DNA of 64,000 nucleotides from Gnetum montanum (taxonomy: Eukaryota > Streptophyta > Gnetopsida > Gnetales > Gnetaceae), in NCBI GenBank assembly GCA_015680685.1, contig MNCI01017629.1:302184-366183 (forward strand). Reading direction: 5' to 3'. Numbering within the stretch: position 1 is the stretch's first letter; each line of letters begins with the position of its first letter. Positions 21,498 to 32,329 of this stretch are shown here, in pieces. Below the pieces are notes generated by a model. It was not told the DNA's origin. It saw only the letters and a list, made by a program, of their open reading frames with translations, and did no database searches. The position numbers and the translations under genes were made by a program.

Positions 21498-24004
21498 CTT
21501 TATCCTCTTTTCTACGCTCATGCCTTTCTAAAGTTGCCCCCCAAGGAAAGATCCTTGGGGTTCATGAGGCACAAGTGATGAAGGATGTTTTGTTAGAGGT
21601 TATGAGGTTTAATTGGACTACATATATCACCACTAGCTTGCATGTGGAGATCTCTAGGCTATAGTTCAACCTCCAAGTGAGGTCCCACATCCACTTCACA
21701 TTCTTCGTAGGATACCTAAAAAGGTTCATAAAGCTCTTAGTTATGTGCGATGATGGGAGATGGGTGGTGTAGGATCATGAGTAGCACTCCAAGCCATGGA
21801 TTAAGCACATGTTCATGACTACACATGCACAGGACCCCCTAGAAGGGATAAATGAGTTGTTATTCATAATGACAAAGGGTACCATAGGGTAGTCACATTA
21901 CTCATGTGATAGTGCAACTGAGTGTCCTCCAGTTGGTACCAAGGATATAAGGAAGGTGTATTGCTATATCACAGAGATGGTGGGATCATCTAAGGCCAAG
22001 ATTAAAGGGCCACATCCTAAGGAGGAGGCTAGCCTTGAGATTGAAAAGCCAGGGAGTAAGAGGAACTATATCAAACTTCAAGACTTACATGTAGGTGTTG
22101 CAGATTAGCATGGTTCCTAAGATGTCCTAGTTGCATTTAGTATGTATTTTTTATTATTTTTTATGTTTTTCTATTATGCTACATTGTTAGTTAGTTAGTG
22201 GTGTGCTATGTTTTCTAAGGTTCTATATGTGTGAATTGTAGAAATAAGAGAGAGAAAGAGCTATAAGAGTAGCAGCCAAAGCAATAGCAGATGAAGTGCC
22301 TCCTCAAGCTAAGAAGGAGGAGGCTCACAAAGGTGAGTTACATGAGGCAACAAAGACCCTCTAGTAGTTGGTGGAAGAGGGGTTGCTCCACCCTGATGAG
22401 GGTTATTTTGATAGCCTATTCAATGGTGTGCAGCTAGGTGAGCCCCCTATGCTCACACTTAAGCACTTGCTAGGTAACTAATTTATGTTTCCATCTAATA
22501 TTTCCTATTTGCTCTAGTATCTTTACTTTCCCAACTATGAGCTAATTGCATCATTGTGTTATAGCCTCAGATATTCCCACCACTGGTCTCATGTATACCT
22601 ACTACATGGAGCCATGGGTAGACATGCCAGATAAATTCACCTTCATGGAAGGTTTCATTGAGGACATGGTGGACTGTTTGCAACAAGAGGATCCTACGCT
22701 CAGTATGTTTGCAATTTTCTTTGCTTTATGTTATCCTACTTACTACTTAAGTGCTCAGTTTTTGACTAAGATTGAATGATTGTTGCATGCCTATAGGGCC
22801 TAAGCTATGGTGGGATTAAGCAAGGTGGCCAAGGTGGACACCCTACCTGACCTCTCTCCTAAAGTTGATCAAGTATATTATTGCATGTACGAGACATCGA
22901 ACAAGTATGCACTTTCCTATGTGAAGGCATTGTGGATCTTTAAGTGCTCAAATGAGCACCTGTGGAAATGCATGCATGAGCTATAGGAGAGGGTGGCTAG
23001 CTAGGATATGAAAATCAACAATCTTCAATCGAGGTATGACTACTTGTAGCTAGATCCCAGGGAGACAACACCTGGTGTATCTTTGAGATCAAGTACACTC
23101 AATATTGGATAGCTCTTAGGGGTAAGAATGAGGCCACATGGAAGTTGATAGAGTAGTGGCTACAAATGGACTTGCTCACCCAAAAGAATTAAGATTGGAA
23201 GAAGTACAGCATGAGAATCTATCGATGGGGGCAAACATAGAAGAACCACAAGCACTAGTATAAGCGAGAGCACAATGCATACTTGCAATGGTACAAGGAG
23301 GAGTCTACTAAAATCTGTTGCCTCGAGATGTTTATTGAGGTGATCAGTGGGAGGTAGGTGTATGAGTTATTCATGAAACACATGATGGTGAGTGACTCAT
23401 CTAAGAGGCTAATCATCACCCCTTCTAGAGAGGCTTCCTCTGCTACCTTTTTGATGGAGCCACCTACATGGATCATCATGGACAAAGGTAAGACCCTTGT
23501 AAGGATTGACTTTGGCTAGGAGGGCTGGACATAATTTTCCAAGGCCAAGATCCTCTGGAACTTGAAGGCTAGCCTTGGAAGGTTACCTGTAAAATTCATT
23601 TATGTGAGACCCTCTCAGGTTAGTTTTTTTATACTTTTTTGTGTTTGGAGTTAGCTTGTGCAGTGCACATTTGCTTACTAATTGCGTGTTTCTATTGTGG
23701 TAGGTACCAAGCAATGCTGTAGGCCCCAGTGACATAGTGGAGGAATAAGAACCTCCACCACCACCTAGCACCATAGATTGATCATGAATAGATGTACCCC
23801 TACTACTAGGCATTTTTTCTATTCTTGCTATATCTTTGCCACATGACGCTACTCATGATATGTACTGATATTCATATGATATCTAATGAATGTATTTGCT
23901 ATGTGTGTTGTGTAATGTGTAAAATTTATTTTTATGGTTATTTGCTATGCAATTTCTATGCTTATAATGCGATGAATTGATGTGCTAAGTTAGGATTATG
24001 CAAT

Positions 24005-24345
24005 GATAGTATGACTAGGCCATTGCAAGTGCCATGCTAGTTTAAGGCCATAGTGGGAGGGTTGATGCTAGTTTAAGGTCATCTCAGGCTGCTACGATGG
24101 GATTGCTAGTTTAGGGTCACTCCAGGCCATAGCAAGAGGATTAAAATCAATAGTTTGAGGTCATCCCAGGTCTTGTCAGTACGATTAAGGGAGATAGTTT
24201 AAGGCCATTTTGGGCCACTACTAGGGGATTGAGGACAATAGTTTTAGGCCATTTCAGGCCACAATAGTAGTTTAAGGACATTCCAAGCTCAATCATGGAT
24301 TAACAATGGTAGTTTAAGGCCATTTCGGACCCCAGTATGTTGCTA
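24005..24345. repeat. AGTTTAAGGCCAT-type tandem array
   Basis: About seven units of roughly 40-50 bp, each with a variant of 'tagtttaaggccatttcagg'. It lies between protease and the end of the antisense gene in B1; the matching position in B2 (59,040-59,350) has the same motif. Confidence 0.75.
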
Positions 24346-24678
24346 TCTCTTTTATATATATATATAATTTCAGTTTTTATGATTTTTATGTGTTTAGATG
24401 TTTTTTATCCATGAAAGCAAATGCACTAAAGCAACAATGGAAAAACTGTAAACTAAACTACCAAATGCATAGGTAATGCAAATGGTAAGCTAAGTAATTA
24501 AACTAAATGCAGATAATATGCTATAGTAGTAATGCAATGTTAGCAGGGAGTAGGATGCAGGGTGCATGGGAAGTGAACAATGGGCAAGTTCCTAACATGC
24601 TTTTGGACTAAGGGGGTACCTTAGTTACATAGATGCTTCCTAATAAAGTGTAGATTAGGGGGGTGCATAAGGACTAGA
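24346..24678. other. Non-coding stretch between protease and array
   Basis: AT-rich. The part adjacent to protease is still alignable with B2 (IRKHL then a stop, near 58,770), so the protease frame seems to end here in both copies. No clear conserved splice donor is visible. Confidence 0.5.
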
Positions 24679-25428
24679 TTACACTATTTGGTAGTCTCCT
24701 TGATCATCGCTCAATACATTAAAAGGTAATTCTACCCACAGGGCATCCTCTGGGAGGTCAGTGGCTTCTACTACCTCTTTGAGTGGGTTAGCCTTGTGTG
24801 TTTTATTGTTTTCCAAAGGGGTGTCATAAGGGAATTTGACCTTTAACCCTTGCTCTATTTCTCTATTGTTGATAGCTAGAGGGGCAGTGTTATCACCACG
24901 GAAGATAGCTTTACCATATTCATATAGAAGGTGGATTTCTTGATGAATCAGGGAGGAGATGGCCCATAGCTGGGTCAGCCAAGGCCTGCCTAATATCAGG
25001 TTGAATCTTGGCATCTCCTCTATGATGAAGAATTCAATGGTGGTTGGGAATTTCTCCCCTACCATGAAGGCTATTGTGACAGTACCCTTAATGATGACAT
25101 ATGATCCACTGAAGGACTTCAAGCATGTGGTTTTTGTTGGCTTGATTTGATCCACAAGGCCTAGTTTGTCAAAAATAGTGGATGGTATTACATTTTTTGC
25201 TACCTCATTGTTAACATGCGCCCTTTCAATCTTGCATTTCCTGACATGTATCGTGATAAATATGGAAGTCATTATGACCTCACCCTTCTGAAGGTCAACC
25301 TTAATTGCCTCATCATGAAATGTGATGGGTGTGCACCTTGATTCTTGCAGTGTAGGAGGTAACATCATAGCATGGATGGAATTCTCATCTACTAGAATTT
25401 CCTCTATGATAGGAATGAAGGTCAACAT
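24679..25428 (-). pseudogene. B1 protease region, longest open frame of the element
   Basis: 249 codons open on the minus strand. Retroelement aspartic protease fold of Tat type: LQKGEVIMTSIFITIHV, the active-site region AHVNNEVAKNVIPSTIFDKL, a middle part with CLKSFSGSYVIIKGTV, the C-terminal FNLILGRPWLTQLWAISS and EIHLLYEYGKAIFRGDN, then an acidic tail. The expected active-site Asp-x-Gly reads Asn-x-Glu (VNNE); B2 has VNDE at the same place. The protease frame continues from gag. It ends a few codons below 24,690, and the antisense gene follows instead of reverse transcriptase. Confidence 0.87.
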
Positions 25429-25429
25429 C

Positions 25430-28165
25430 TACACTAGTGCTTCGTGGTGGCTAGATGAGGTCATGATTAGGTCATAGAGGCTCAACGTTGTGTTCCTCTA
25501 TTTTAATGCTTGCTTAACCTATTTTGATGAATCCACGAAGTCTTTGCCATTAGTTGCATTTTTATTAGCTTTGAATTCTTCCATACATCCTAAGAGATGA
25601 ATTTCATAGGGAGGCAACTTGGGCTTTGTTGGCTTGGCCTATGCAAGGGCCTCAGTGCTTGGTTGCAGGTTGTTGGTGGTGGCCTCCTTAGTTGTTTTGG
25701 CCATAAAGACTGTAGATATAGGGACTGGTTTCAATGGACTGAGCACTCTTTACTCTTGATGTTTCCTAATCATCCTATCTATGAGACACTCATTGGGCCT
25801 CCTAGGTTGCCACCTAGAGGGTCTATTAATGTTGCCAATAGGATTGTCCCTTGAATGGGAAGGGATAGATGTGTTGCCCACTATCGAACTCTGAGTAGGT
25901 GAGGAGTCAACATGTTGTGACACCCTAACAATAAAGGAAGGTTGAACTATTTGTTGCAACATGTTGTAGGATCCTAACCACGAAGGGATTTGTAAGTGCT
26001 TGAGGTGACACTCTAATGATGAAAGGAGGTCATAAACCCATAAGGACCATGGATGTCCTTGCACTACTAGAGGGCACATAGATCACAAATGGTCGCTACA
26101 CCAATTCTAGGTTGTCATCGATGCTAATAGTATTGATGATGAAGTTGGCATCATCTACATTCAGAGGGTCCTTATACACCCTCATAAATTGGTTTTGAGG
26201 TCTAACTAGGTTAGTAGTATCAAGTACCAACTCACCTTTGCCAATCATTCTTTGGAGGTCATCTTGTAGGGTTATGTAAAAATCAATGTTATGACCAGGA
26301 AACTAGTGGTAGTGGCAGAACCAATCTATCCTAAAGTGTTTGGGGACCAGGGGCTCATTTGGGGCTACTGACATTGGATTTCCTAAGAGCTCATAATATC
26401 TATCATGTCTTTTGTGAGCATCTTCGGACATATGCTTGTACTAGATATGTCTAGCCTTTTGTAGTTGGTCCAACAATTCTAAAGGTTTTAATGGTAGTGG
26501 CGTGTACTTGGAGCGATCCTTGCACTCGAAGTTTGGCCTTGGAGAAACTTGCACTATGGCCACTAGTGACATGGGCTAGTTAGTTACTACAGGGTTAGGG
26601 TTGGTAGTTTTGTTCTTGGCCAGGGCCTTGGGTGGTCCACCATTGGCCTCTAGTTGGTTGTTTTAGCCTCTTTGGCCATAGTCATCATAGTTGCATTTTT
26701 TCCTTTGTCCTTATCCTTCCTCGCATGTAGGTGTTTGTAGGCCATGTAGGCTAGGTCTTTATTGGCTTTGGTTGCATCTTATATACTCTTAGTCTAGGTA
26801 AAGGCTTGGCTTAGAGACTATAGGGCCAAGTAGTATAACTTTGACTTTATGAAGTCATTAATTACACAATTAAATATGTCCAAGAGGTGTGTCTCAACTA
26901 TTGGCTCTCAAATTTTGTTTAATGAGGTGCTCCAGTATTGGATAAATTTTTTTATGGGCTCTAGGTGGCCTTGTTTCATTTTCATCAATTGGTCTAGGGT
27001 AGTTTTAGCCTTCAAGTTGTACTTGAAGTGCATCACAAGGTAGCTCAAAAGATCCTCCAAAGAGGAGATAGAGCCCTTGGCTAATGCATGGTACCAGTCT
27101 ATCACCTTGCCCATTAGTAACATGGAAAAAACACATATGATTGCATGTGGCCATGCTTGCAGTAGTAGGCACTCAAACCTGAACATCACCAGCTATGCAT
27201 TGGGATCCTCTTCACTGTTGTACTTGGTGAATTAGGGCAGTAGGATCCTAGTTGGTAGAGTCAATGGTGGGACAACAAGACTTACGGGGTCATTCTAGTA
27301 AAATTCCACTACATGAACTATTTCAAAAGAAGTGGCCTTAAGCCACTTCACCTCTTCTATCAAGGTTTGGATTAGTTAGAATGTCTAATCTAAGTTTTGG
27401 AATGCTCCAACAGATTGCACTGGTTGTGCTACCCATTGTGTTAGTTGTGTGGTCCATGACCTAGTTGTAGGTTGTGGGACCATGCAAGGTGCTTGCCACA
27501 TTAGCTGTGTTATGGGCATAGTGACTAAGGTAAGCCATCCATGCATGGGTTGGGCCACTATTGAGGATGTCAACAAAATAGGTAGGACATAAGGTGTTTG
27601 AGTCATTTGGGGCTGAGAGACATGCACAATGTGAACCTAAGGTTGAGCTGGCCTAATTGCTACAGGTAGAGATGACTGGGCAAGTTGCAATAATGCCACA
27701 AAGGGTAAGTTAATGGGAGGTACTACATTGTGAGGTGTATGCTGCATCTAGTGTGTCACTACCACAGGCATTACCCTAGAAGGTGATGCTAGGGCTATGA
27801 ATGTCTCCAAAAATATAGGTGAATGGGATTGGGGGAGGGCTATACTAAGGTTTTCCCACTAAAAGATAGTGGGGAAAGGCTCCTCATGCTTGGAACAAGC
27901 TTCAAACTCATCCTCCTCTCCTTGTAGGGGTTCCTTGTAGTCTATTCCCACTTCACACTCATTTGCTCGAACAAGGTGGGAAAGTATTCAATGGTAGGGT
28001 TTTGTGAGTCGGATGAAGTTGATTGAGAAGGGGATATACTCATGTCCATTTCAGTAGATAAGTTGGTAGCTTCATTTGGCTTCCATGTTCAAATGGTCTA
28101 CAAATAATCCTACTTAGATCTTTATGTAGATGAACTTGTATTGTTCATCATTTAGTGTGGTATAC
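25430..28165 (-). pseudogene. B1 gag relic
   Basis: Read on the minus strand from about 28,165 (DEQYKFIYIKI, also at the B2 gag start). A Pro/Gln/Thr-rich region spans 27,385-27,800. The capsid core at 26,908-27,189 has FECLLLQAWPHAIICVFSML, IDWYHALAKGSISSLEDLL and MKQGHLEPIKKFIQYW. A degenerate knuckle-like segment CHYH...GHNIDFYITL follows (about 26,270-26,330), where Tat gags have C-x2-H and GH-x-T-x2-C. The C-terminal part runs into protease. More than ten stops or frame changes. The order and motifs match B2 gag at 55,164-57,900. Confidence 0.83.
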
Positions 28166-28779
28166 TCTAGGTCTTGGCCATGTAGCCTAAAGAATTACCT
28201 TGGCTCTATCATGGAAAGACTAGCAAGCTAGTCAATCCTAGTTTCTTGTTGGATGGGCAAGATGTCTAATGTGCTTGAGATTTCTATTGAAGTCTACTCG
28301 AAACTCATATGTGTGGATTAAGTTGCAAGAGGGGATTGTAGAGGTTGCTGGTTGTGGAAAAAAATGGCTAACCTTGGTGATTGTGAAAAATGATTAACTA
28401 CTGTTAACTATGAAAAAAATGTCTAACTCTAGTAACTGTAGAAAGATGGCCAACTTTGGAGACTACACTTTTTATGCTGAGAGCTAACTATGCTCTCTAT
28501 GCTAAGAGCTAACTACGTTCTCTATTGAGCATCCAAAATTCAACTATCTATGAAAATGTGTGTTGCTATGCAAGGTTCTAGAGGAACTAATTATAGGGTG
28601 CAATCTACATCAACTAGTTAGTAGATGATGCCTACACTAGCCTAAGATCTAGCTATTTCTATGCATGCAATAGGTCCACAGGGGTGTCCGGGTCTACGCT
28701 AATACAAAGCTAGCAAAGGTGATCTAGAGAGCATGTGAGACAACTACAATGAAGACTAAAGAGGAAAGTGGTTTGGGCC
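28166..28779 (-). other. B1 5' leader between PBS and gag
   Basis: No coding signal. It carries several CTATGCTCT/AACTACGTTCTCTA motifs (28,460-28,530) similar to those in the LTR. Confidence 0.5.
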
Positions 28780-28799
28780 CTCCTTCTAGCACCAAAAAC
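28778..28799 (-). other. B1 primer-binding site
   Basis: Directly inside the 5' LTR the sense strand reads GTTTTTGGTGCTAGAAGGAG. B2 has a matching sequence at 54,624. The beginning TGG-y-GCTAGAAGG has the form of a tRNA-complementary PBS; which tRNA is not assigned here. Confidence 0.65.
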
Positions 28800-30457
28800 T
28801 ATAATGACCAAAAACATCAACAACTAGGACATCGAGAGGTTCATGGGCATAAATCCTAAGCCTATGTCTACACAAGGGCCTACTAGAGGTAGAGACCAAG
28901 TGCCTTGAATGGTCTTGTCGATCAAACAAGAACTTACTGGATATAACCAGGGTGCAGCATGGTTAGCTGTGATGTTGATGCTAAATGATGCTAAGTGTTC
29001 AAGTAATGTCAACAATGTCAATGGAGTCCAGTGTAGTTAGGTTTTTACCAAAAACAAGGATGCCAACATAGGGGGGTTGCTACCCAAGTGTAGTTTTAGA
29101 TGCAACTATGTGATGAAGTAGCAAAAAATGCAAATAAAATGCTAAAAATGCAAAGAAGAAAGAGAGAGCAACAAAACATCATCCTAAATGGGATTAAGCA
29201 TAGTTAACACCAAAAGGGATGAGAAGGTATGTAGTGTAGAACAAGCATAGTGGACAACATAGTCACAGTCTTAGGGATGTCTAACTATGAAGACTAACAT
29301 CCCACCAAGGTATCTATGCCTACCAAGTTACCTTCTATAGTGTATAGTGGGTTGTAGTGGTCTGCAGTGNAAAAGTTGCATTTTTTAGGTACATTGTAGT
29401 CCTTTCGGTGCATATAAATGCACATAGTCATAGTCTCTTAGTCTTGTAGAGTCTGGCAGAGCATAGCAAAGCACAACACTACCAACCTCAGTGGAGAGCA
29501 TAGTTGGATGATAGCATAGCTCCAACCATTCCCTCTACCACGTGGCAGTTCCTCTACATTTCATGCTAAACCTAGCCCTATAAATCCCCTAGCCCTCAAT
29601 GTTTTCAGGGTTGGAAAAATTGGAGCAGGTTGAAAACTTTGAGCATTGCACAAGATTCAATGTTGGCAAGTTAGCAAAAGTTTGAGTTGATTGGCATTGG
29701 CACCCTAGTGAACTAGAGAGAGGCAAAGTTTCATACCACTGCAGACCACTACAACCCACTATACACTATAGAAGGTAACTTGGTAGGCATAGATACCTTG
29801 GTGGGATGTTAGTCTTCATAGTTAGACATCCCTAAGACTGTGACTATGTTGTCCACTATGCTTGTTCTACACTACATACCTTCTCATCCCTTTTGGTGTT
29901 AACTATGCTTAATCCCATTTAGGNATGGAGGCTATCCTACCTAACTATGCCTAACTAAGCTCTAGACTAGGGTAGAGCGTAGTCCCACACTTAGAAAAAT
30001 ATTTTGTAGAAAAAGTGCCTATGTGCTGACTACGCTCTCCACTAGAGGCTAACTATGCTTCTAACTGGGGTTGAGCATATTCCAAGCACTTATCAAAACT
30101 TTTAGAAACTAACTTTGAGTTGACTACACTTGCCTATGCCCTAGGCTAGTGGAGAGCATAGTCTCAACACTTAGAAACATCTACAAAAACTACACCTTTG
30201 TGCTAACTACACTTGACTACACTCTAGGGCAATGTAGTCTCAACACTTCGAAAATTTTTCAGTGGCTGACTTGACACTTCAAAAAATATGAAAAACTAGT
30301 TTTTGTGTTAACTACACTCTCTACTGGGCTAACTACACTTTGGGGTAGTGGAGACCATAGTCCCAAGAGCTAAAAAAATTTGCAGAAAGTGGCCTCATGC
30401 TAACACATAGACAAATTTGCAATCAAGACACTATAGTCCAAATTTGGTGGTATTTCA
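28800..30457 (-). mobile_element. B1 5' LTR, containing a misassembled inverted segment
   Basis: Left edge 'tataatgacc' aligns with 'tgtaacgatt' of the 3' LTR; right edge 'ggtggtatttca' matches 'ggtggtgtttca' at 12,011. The middle does not align until 29,371-29,923 is reverse-complemented. After correction about 140 bp present in the 3' LTR is missing at the N at 29,924, and 187 bp are duplicated. The TATA box CCCTATAAAT thus appears on the wrong strand, near 29,577. The outer parts show about 20% difference from the 3' LTR by eye. Confidence 0.88.
29183..29923. repeat. Assembly-made inverted repeat (187-bp perfect arms)
   Basis: 29,183-29,369 and 29,737-29,923 are exact reverse complements. 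The segment 29,371-29,923 is bounded by single Ns at 29,370 and 29,924, and it aligns with the other LTR only when inverted. This is a contig placed in the wrong orientation with its overlap left in. Confidence 0.92.
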
Positions 30458-32200
30458 AGATCCAACAATCATGAATGGTCCTCATCATATGGTACTACCA
30501 CATCATCCTTGGTGAAGACAGTCTTGCTTCCAGTCTGTGCTTCCCACTGTAATCACAACAAAATTGTGGATTAGTATATAAGGTGTAACATATAGCTTTG
30601 AAGCACCTTATCTCATCAGTGTTTACACTTGGTTGGATCATGATTATGGTGGATTGATTCCATTAATAGTGTTAGCGGGAAGACTAACAAATAGGATAAA
30701 ATGGATAAGTAATCCATTATTAAATTTGAAAAAGTTCAAATAGGATGAAATGCTTTAAAAGGATGTATGAATTCACAATAATAAAAAGAGAATTTCACTA
30801 AAAAAGGCTGTGAAGATGTGCATAATTGGATGTCATTCATGGAAAATGCAAAAGGATTTGATTGTAAGAATGTCTAAGGGTAAAGAACGTAACTAACGCA
30901 ACCAAATATATGTAAGTTGATCCTCCACAAAGCAAGCACAAGCCTTTTATTTCCCTTGCATAACTTCAAAACGAGTAGTTTGTGGGCCTCATGAATGATT
31001 AATGGTTATGAAAGGTTAAGTATAAAAACTCAGAAGAAACTACCTAATAATTTTGACACATTAGACCAGGACATTGAACAAGAACATGAATTCGGTAGGG
31101 AGGTGAAACATGGAAAGCCTAGGTGGAAGAGAGAGAGAGAGTGGAATGGAGTTCCTGATTAAAGTCACATGAAGTCCCTTGTGAATTTCATGGTTAAATA
31201 ACTTGATAAGCTCCATCCTTAGTCTAGACCAAAATCAACCATGTTCAATGACATCACATCACCATTCCAAGACCAGTCCATCATGTCCCCGCCCCCCTTC
31301 CAAGACATAAGAGTGCTCACATAGAACAACCACCATTCCTTATTAGAGAAGAAGAGAGCAAGAAGTGAGGAAGGGGCTTAGTTAGAGAGGACCTTTAGGC
31401 ATGGGTAACATTTCTTTCTAGTCTCATAACCAATTCTTGTAGCCCATTTATTTTTTCTAAGGGATGTGCTTTGAATTTCCATCATTTTTTTGATGATGGG
31501 AACCACACGATGCAAAGACTTATTCAACTTCCTGTTATTGGTCATGGAATGGTAAGAAATGCATGAAAACATACATGCATCCAAGTAAGTAGTAAGGTAC
31601 AAACATTACCAAATCCCCTTAAATTCACACCCTCTTTAGACCTTTGAATCCTTTCCAAATCCAAAAATTACCAAAGTCACAATTTTGTTAAAGCTTTATT
31701 GATGAAAAAGAGATTGCACATTTCTAGAACAAGGAAAACCATAGAGTTTGTGCATAGATGGATGTTGTGGACTGACTACCTATTGCATGAAAAAGAAACC
31801 ATGTCCTAGTTATCAATAACAAAATTCAAAGCTAGAATCCAAACACAAACAATCAAATAACGAGCTAGCACATACCCACATCAATTAAATCACAATGTAC
31901 CCAGTTAGCAATAAGAAACTTATTATTAAAACATGATAACAAAATCACATCCAAATAAAGAAAAATATATAAGAAATTGTAAAATATTTAAGAGAAATAA
32001 AACATAGTAATGATGTTGTAAAATAAAAACTTTGAAGAAATTAATAATGTAAAAAAAATAAAAAGTGTAAAATATAGAGTGTGTTAAAACAAAACTTGTA
32101 ACAGCAACAAGGTGTAAAACAAAAATGTGAAAAATGTAGGAGCCACTTATATGATTAGCATGGATATCCATCTTCCCCATGACTAAGTTAAAAGGAGGTG
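30458..32200 (-). other. A1 3' region between integrase and LTR
   Basis: Continues from AGATC, the second target copy of B1. Alignable with 41,735-43,700 of A2. On the minus strand both copies have a frame starting M-x-x-M-x-IHAN (A1 from 32,180) that runs into an A-rich (U-rich in sense) stretch coding only Phe/Leu/Tyr-rich sequence. Athila elements often carry an env-like or other extra ORF here, but I cannot recognise one; the hydrophobic frames look compositional. Confidence 0.6.
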
Positions 32201-32329
32201 TTCCAAAATATTAAGTGTTTTTGTCCACCCAATGAGGCATTAGTTGCATTAGCTGGCTTAGGCACGTGGAAACGTTTAACTTGTTGTATGTTGACCAGCT
32301 ACTTCTTGTATAAGCTCTCAGGTTTGTAA

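Larger units (their letters stand above)
19921..23781 (+). pseudogene. Antisense multi-exon gene inside B1 (seven exons, unknown function)
   Basis: Coding relic on the strand opposite to gag-pol. Exons inferred from sites shared with B2: 19,921-20,372; about 20,502-20,750; 20,843-about 22,103; 22,242-22,473; 22,565-22,702; 22,797-23,618; 23,704-23,781. Donors are GTAAGTG (20,373), GTATGT (20,751 and 22,703), GTAACT (22,474) and GTTAGT (23,619); the donor after exon 3 is mutated. Acceptors end CAG or TAG. The product is about 1,000 residues. Segments conserved with B2 include AKMVIIIN, LDLSKAFF, VDHRGEI, LEISRL-like and LQVRSHIHF, EMVGSSKAKIKGPH, SLFNGVQL, FIEDMVD, KCSNEHLWK and EMFIE. Exon 6 looks coiled-coil. 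I do not recognise the family. Tat elements are known to carry extra ORFs, so it may belong to one of those groups. In-frame stops and a 202-bp internal duplication make it non-functional. Confidence 0.75.
10380..30457 (-). mobile_element. B1: 20-kb Tat-like Ty3/gypsy element nested in A1
   Basis: Starts TG (10,380) and ends CA (30,457) on the plus strand, between target copies AGATT and AGATC. The empty site is preserved in A2. In sense (minus strand) the order is: 5' LTR 28,800-30,457, PBS, gag, protease, antisense multi-exon gene, reverse transcriptase, RNase H, second (archaeal-type) RNase H, integrase, repeat-rich 3' region, 3' LTR 10,380-12,011. The double RNase H, the GRPW segment in protease and YVDD with its flanks are typical of the Tat lineage, which includes very large elements such as Ogre. 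Everything is degenerate. Confidence 0.92.

Noticed and set aside
29183-29923. Large natural foldback hairpin
   Set aside because: The flanking Ns and alignment to the other LTR show an assembly inversion.
31926-32180. Membrane protein (env-like) in the Athila 3' region
   Set aside because: The Phe/Leu/Tyr run follows from A-rich DNA, is not conserved with A2 beyond the first residues, and has no env features I can point to.
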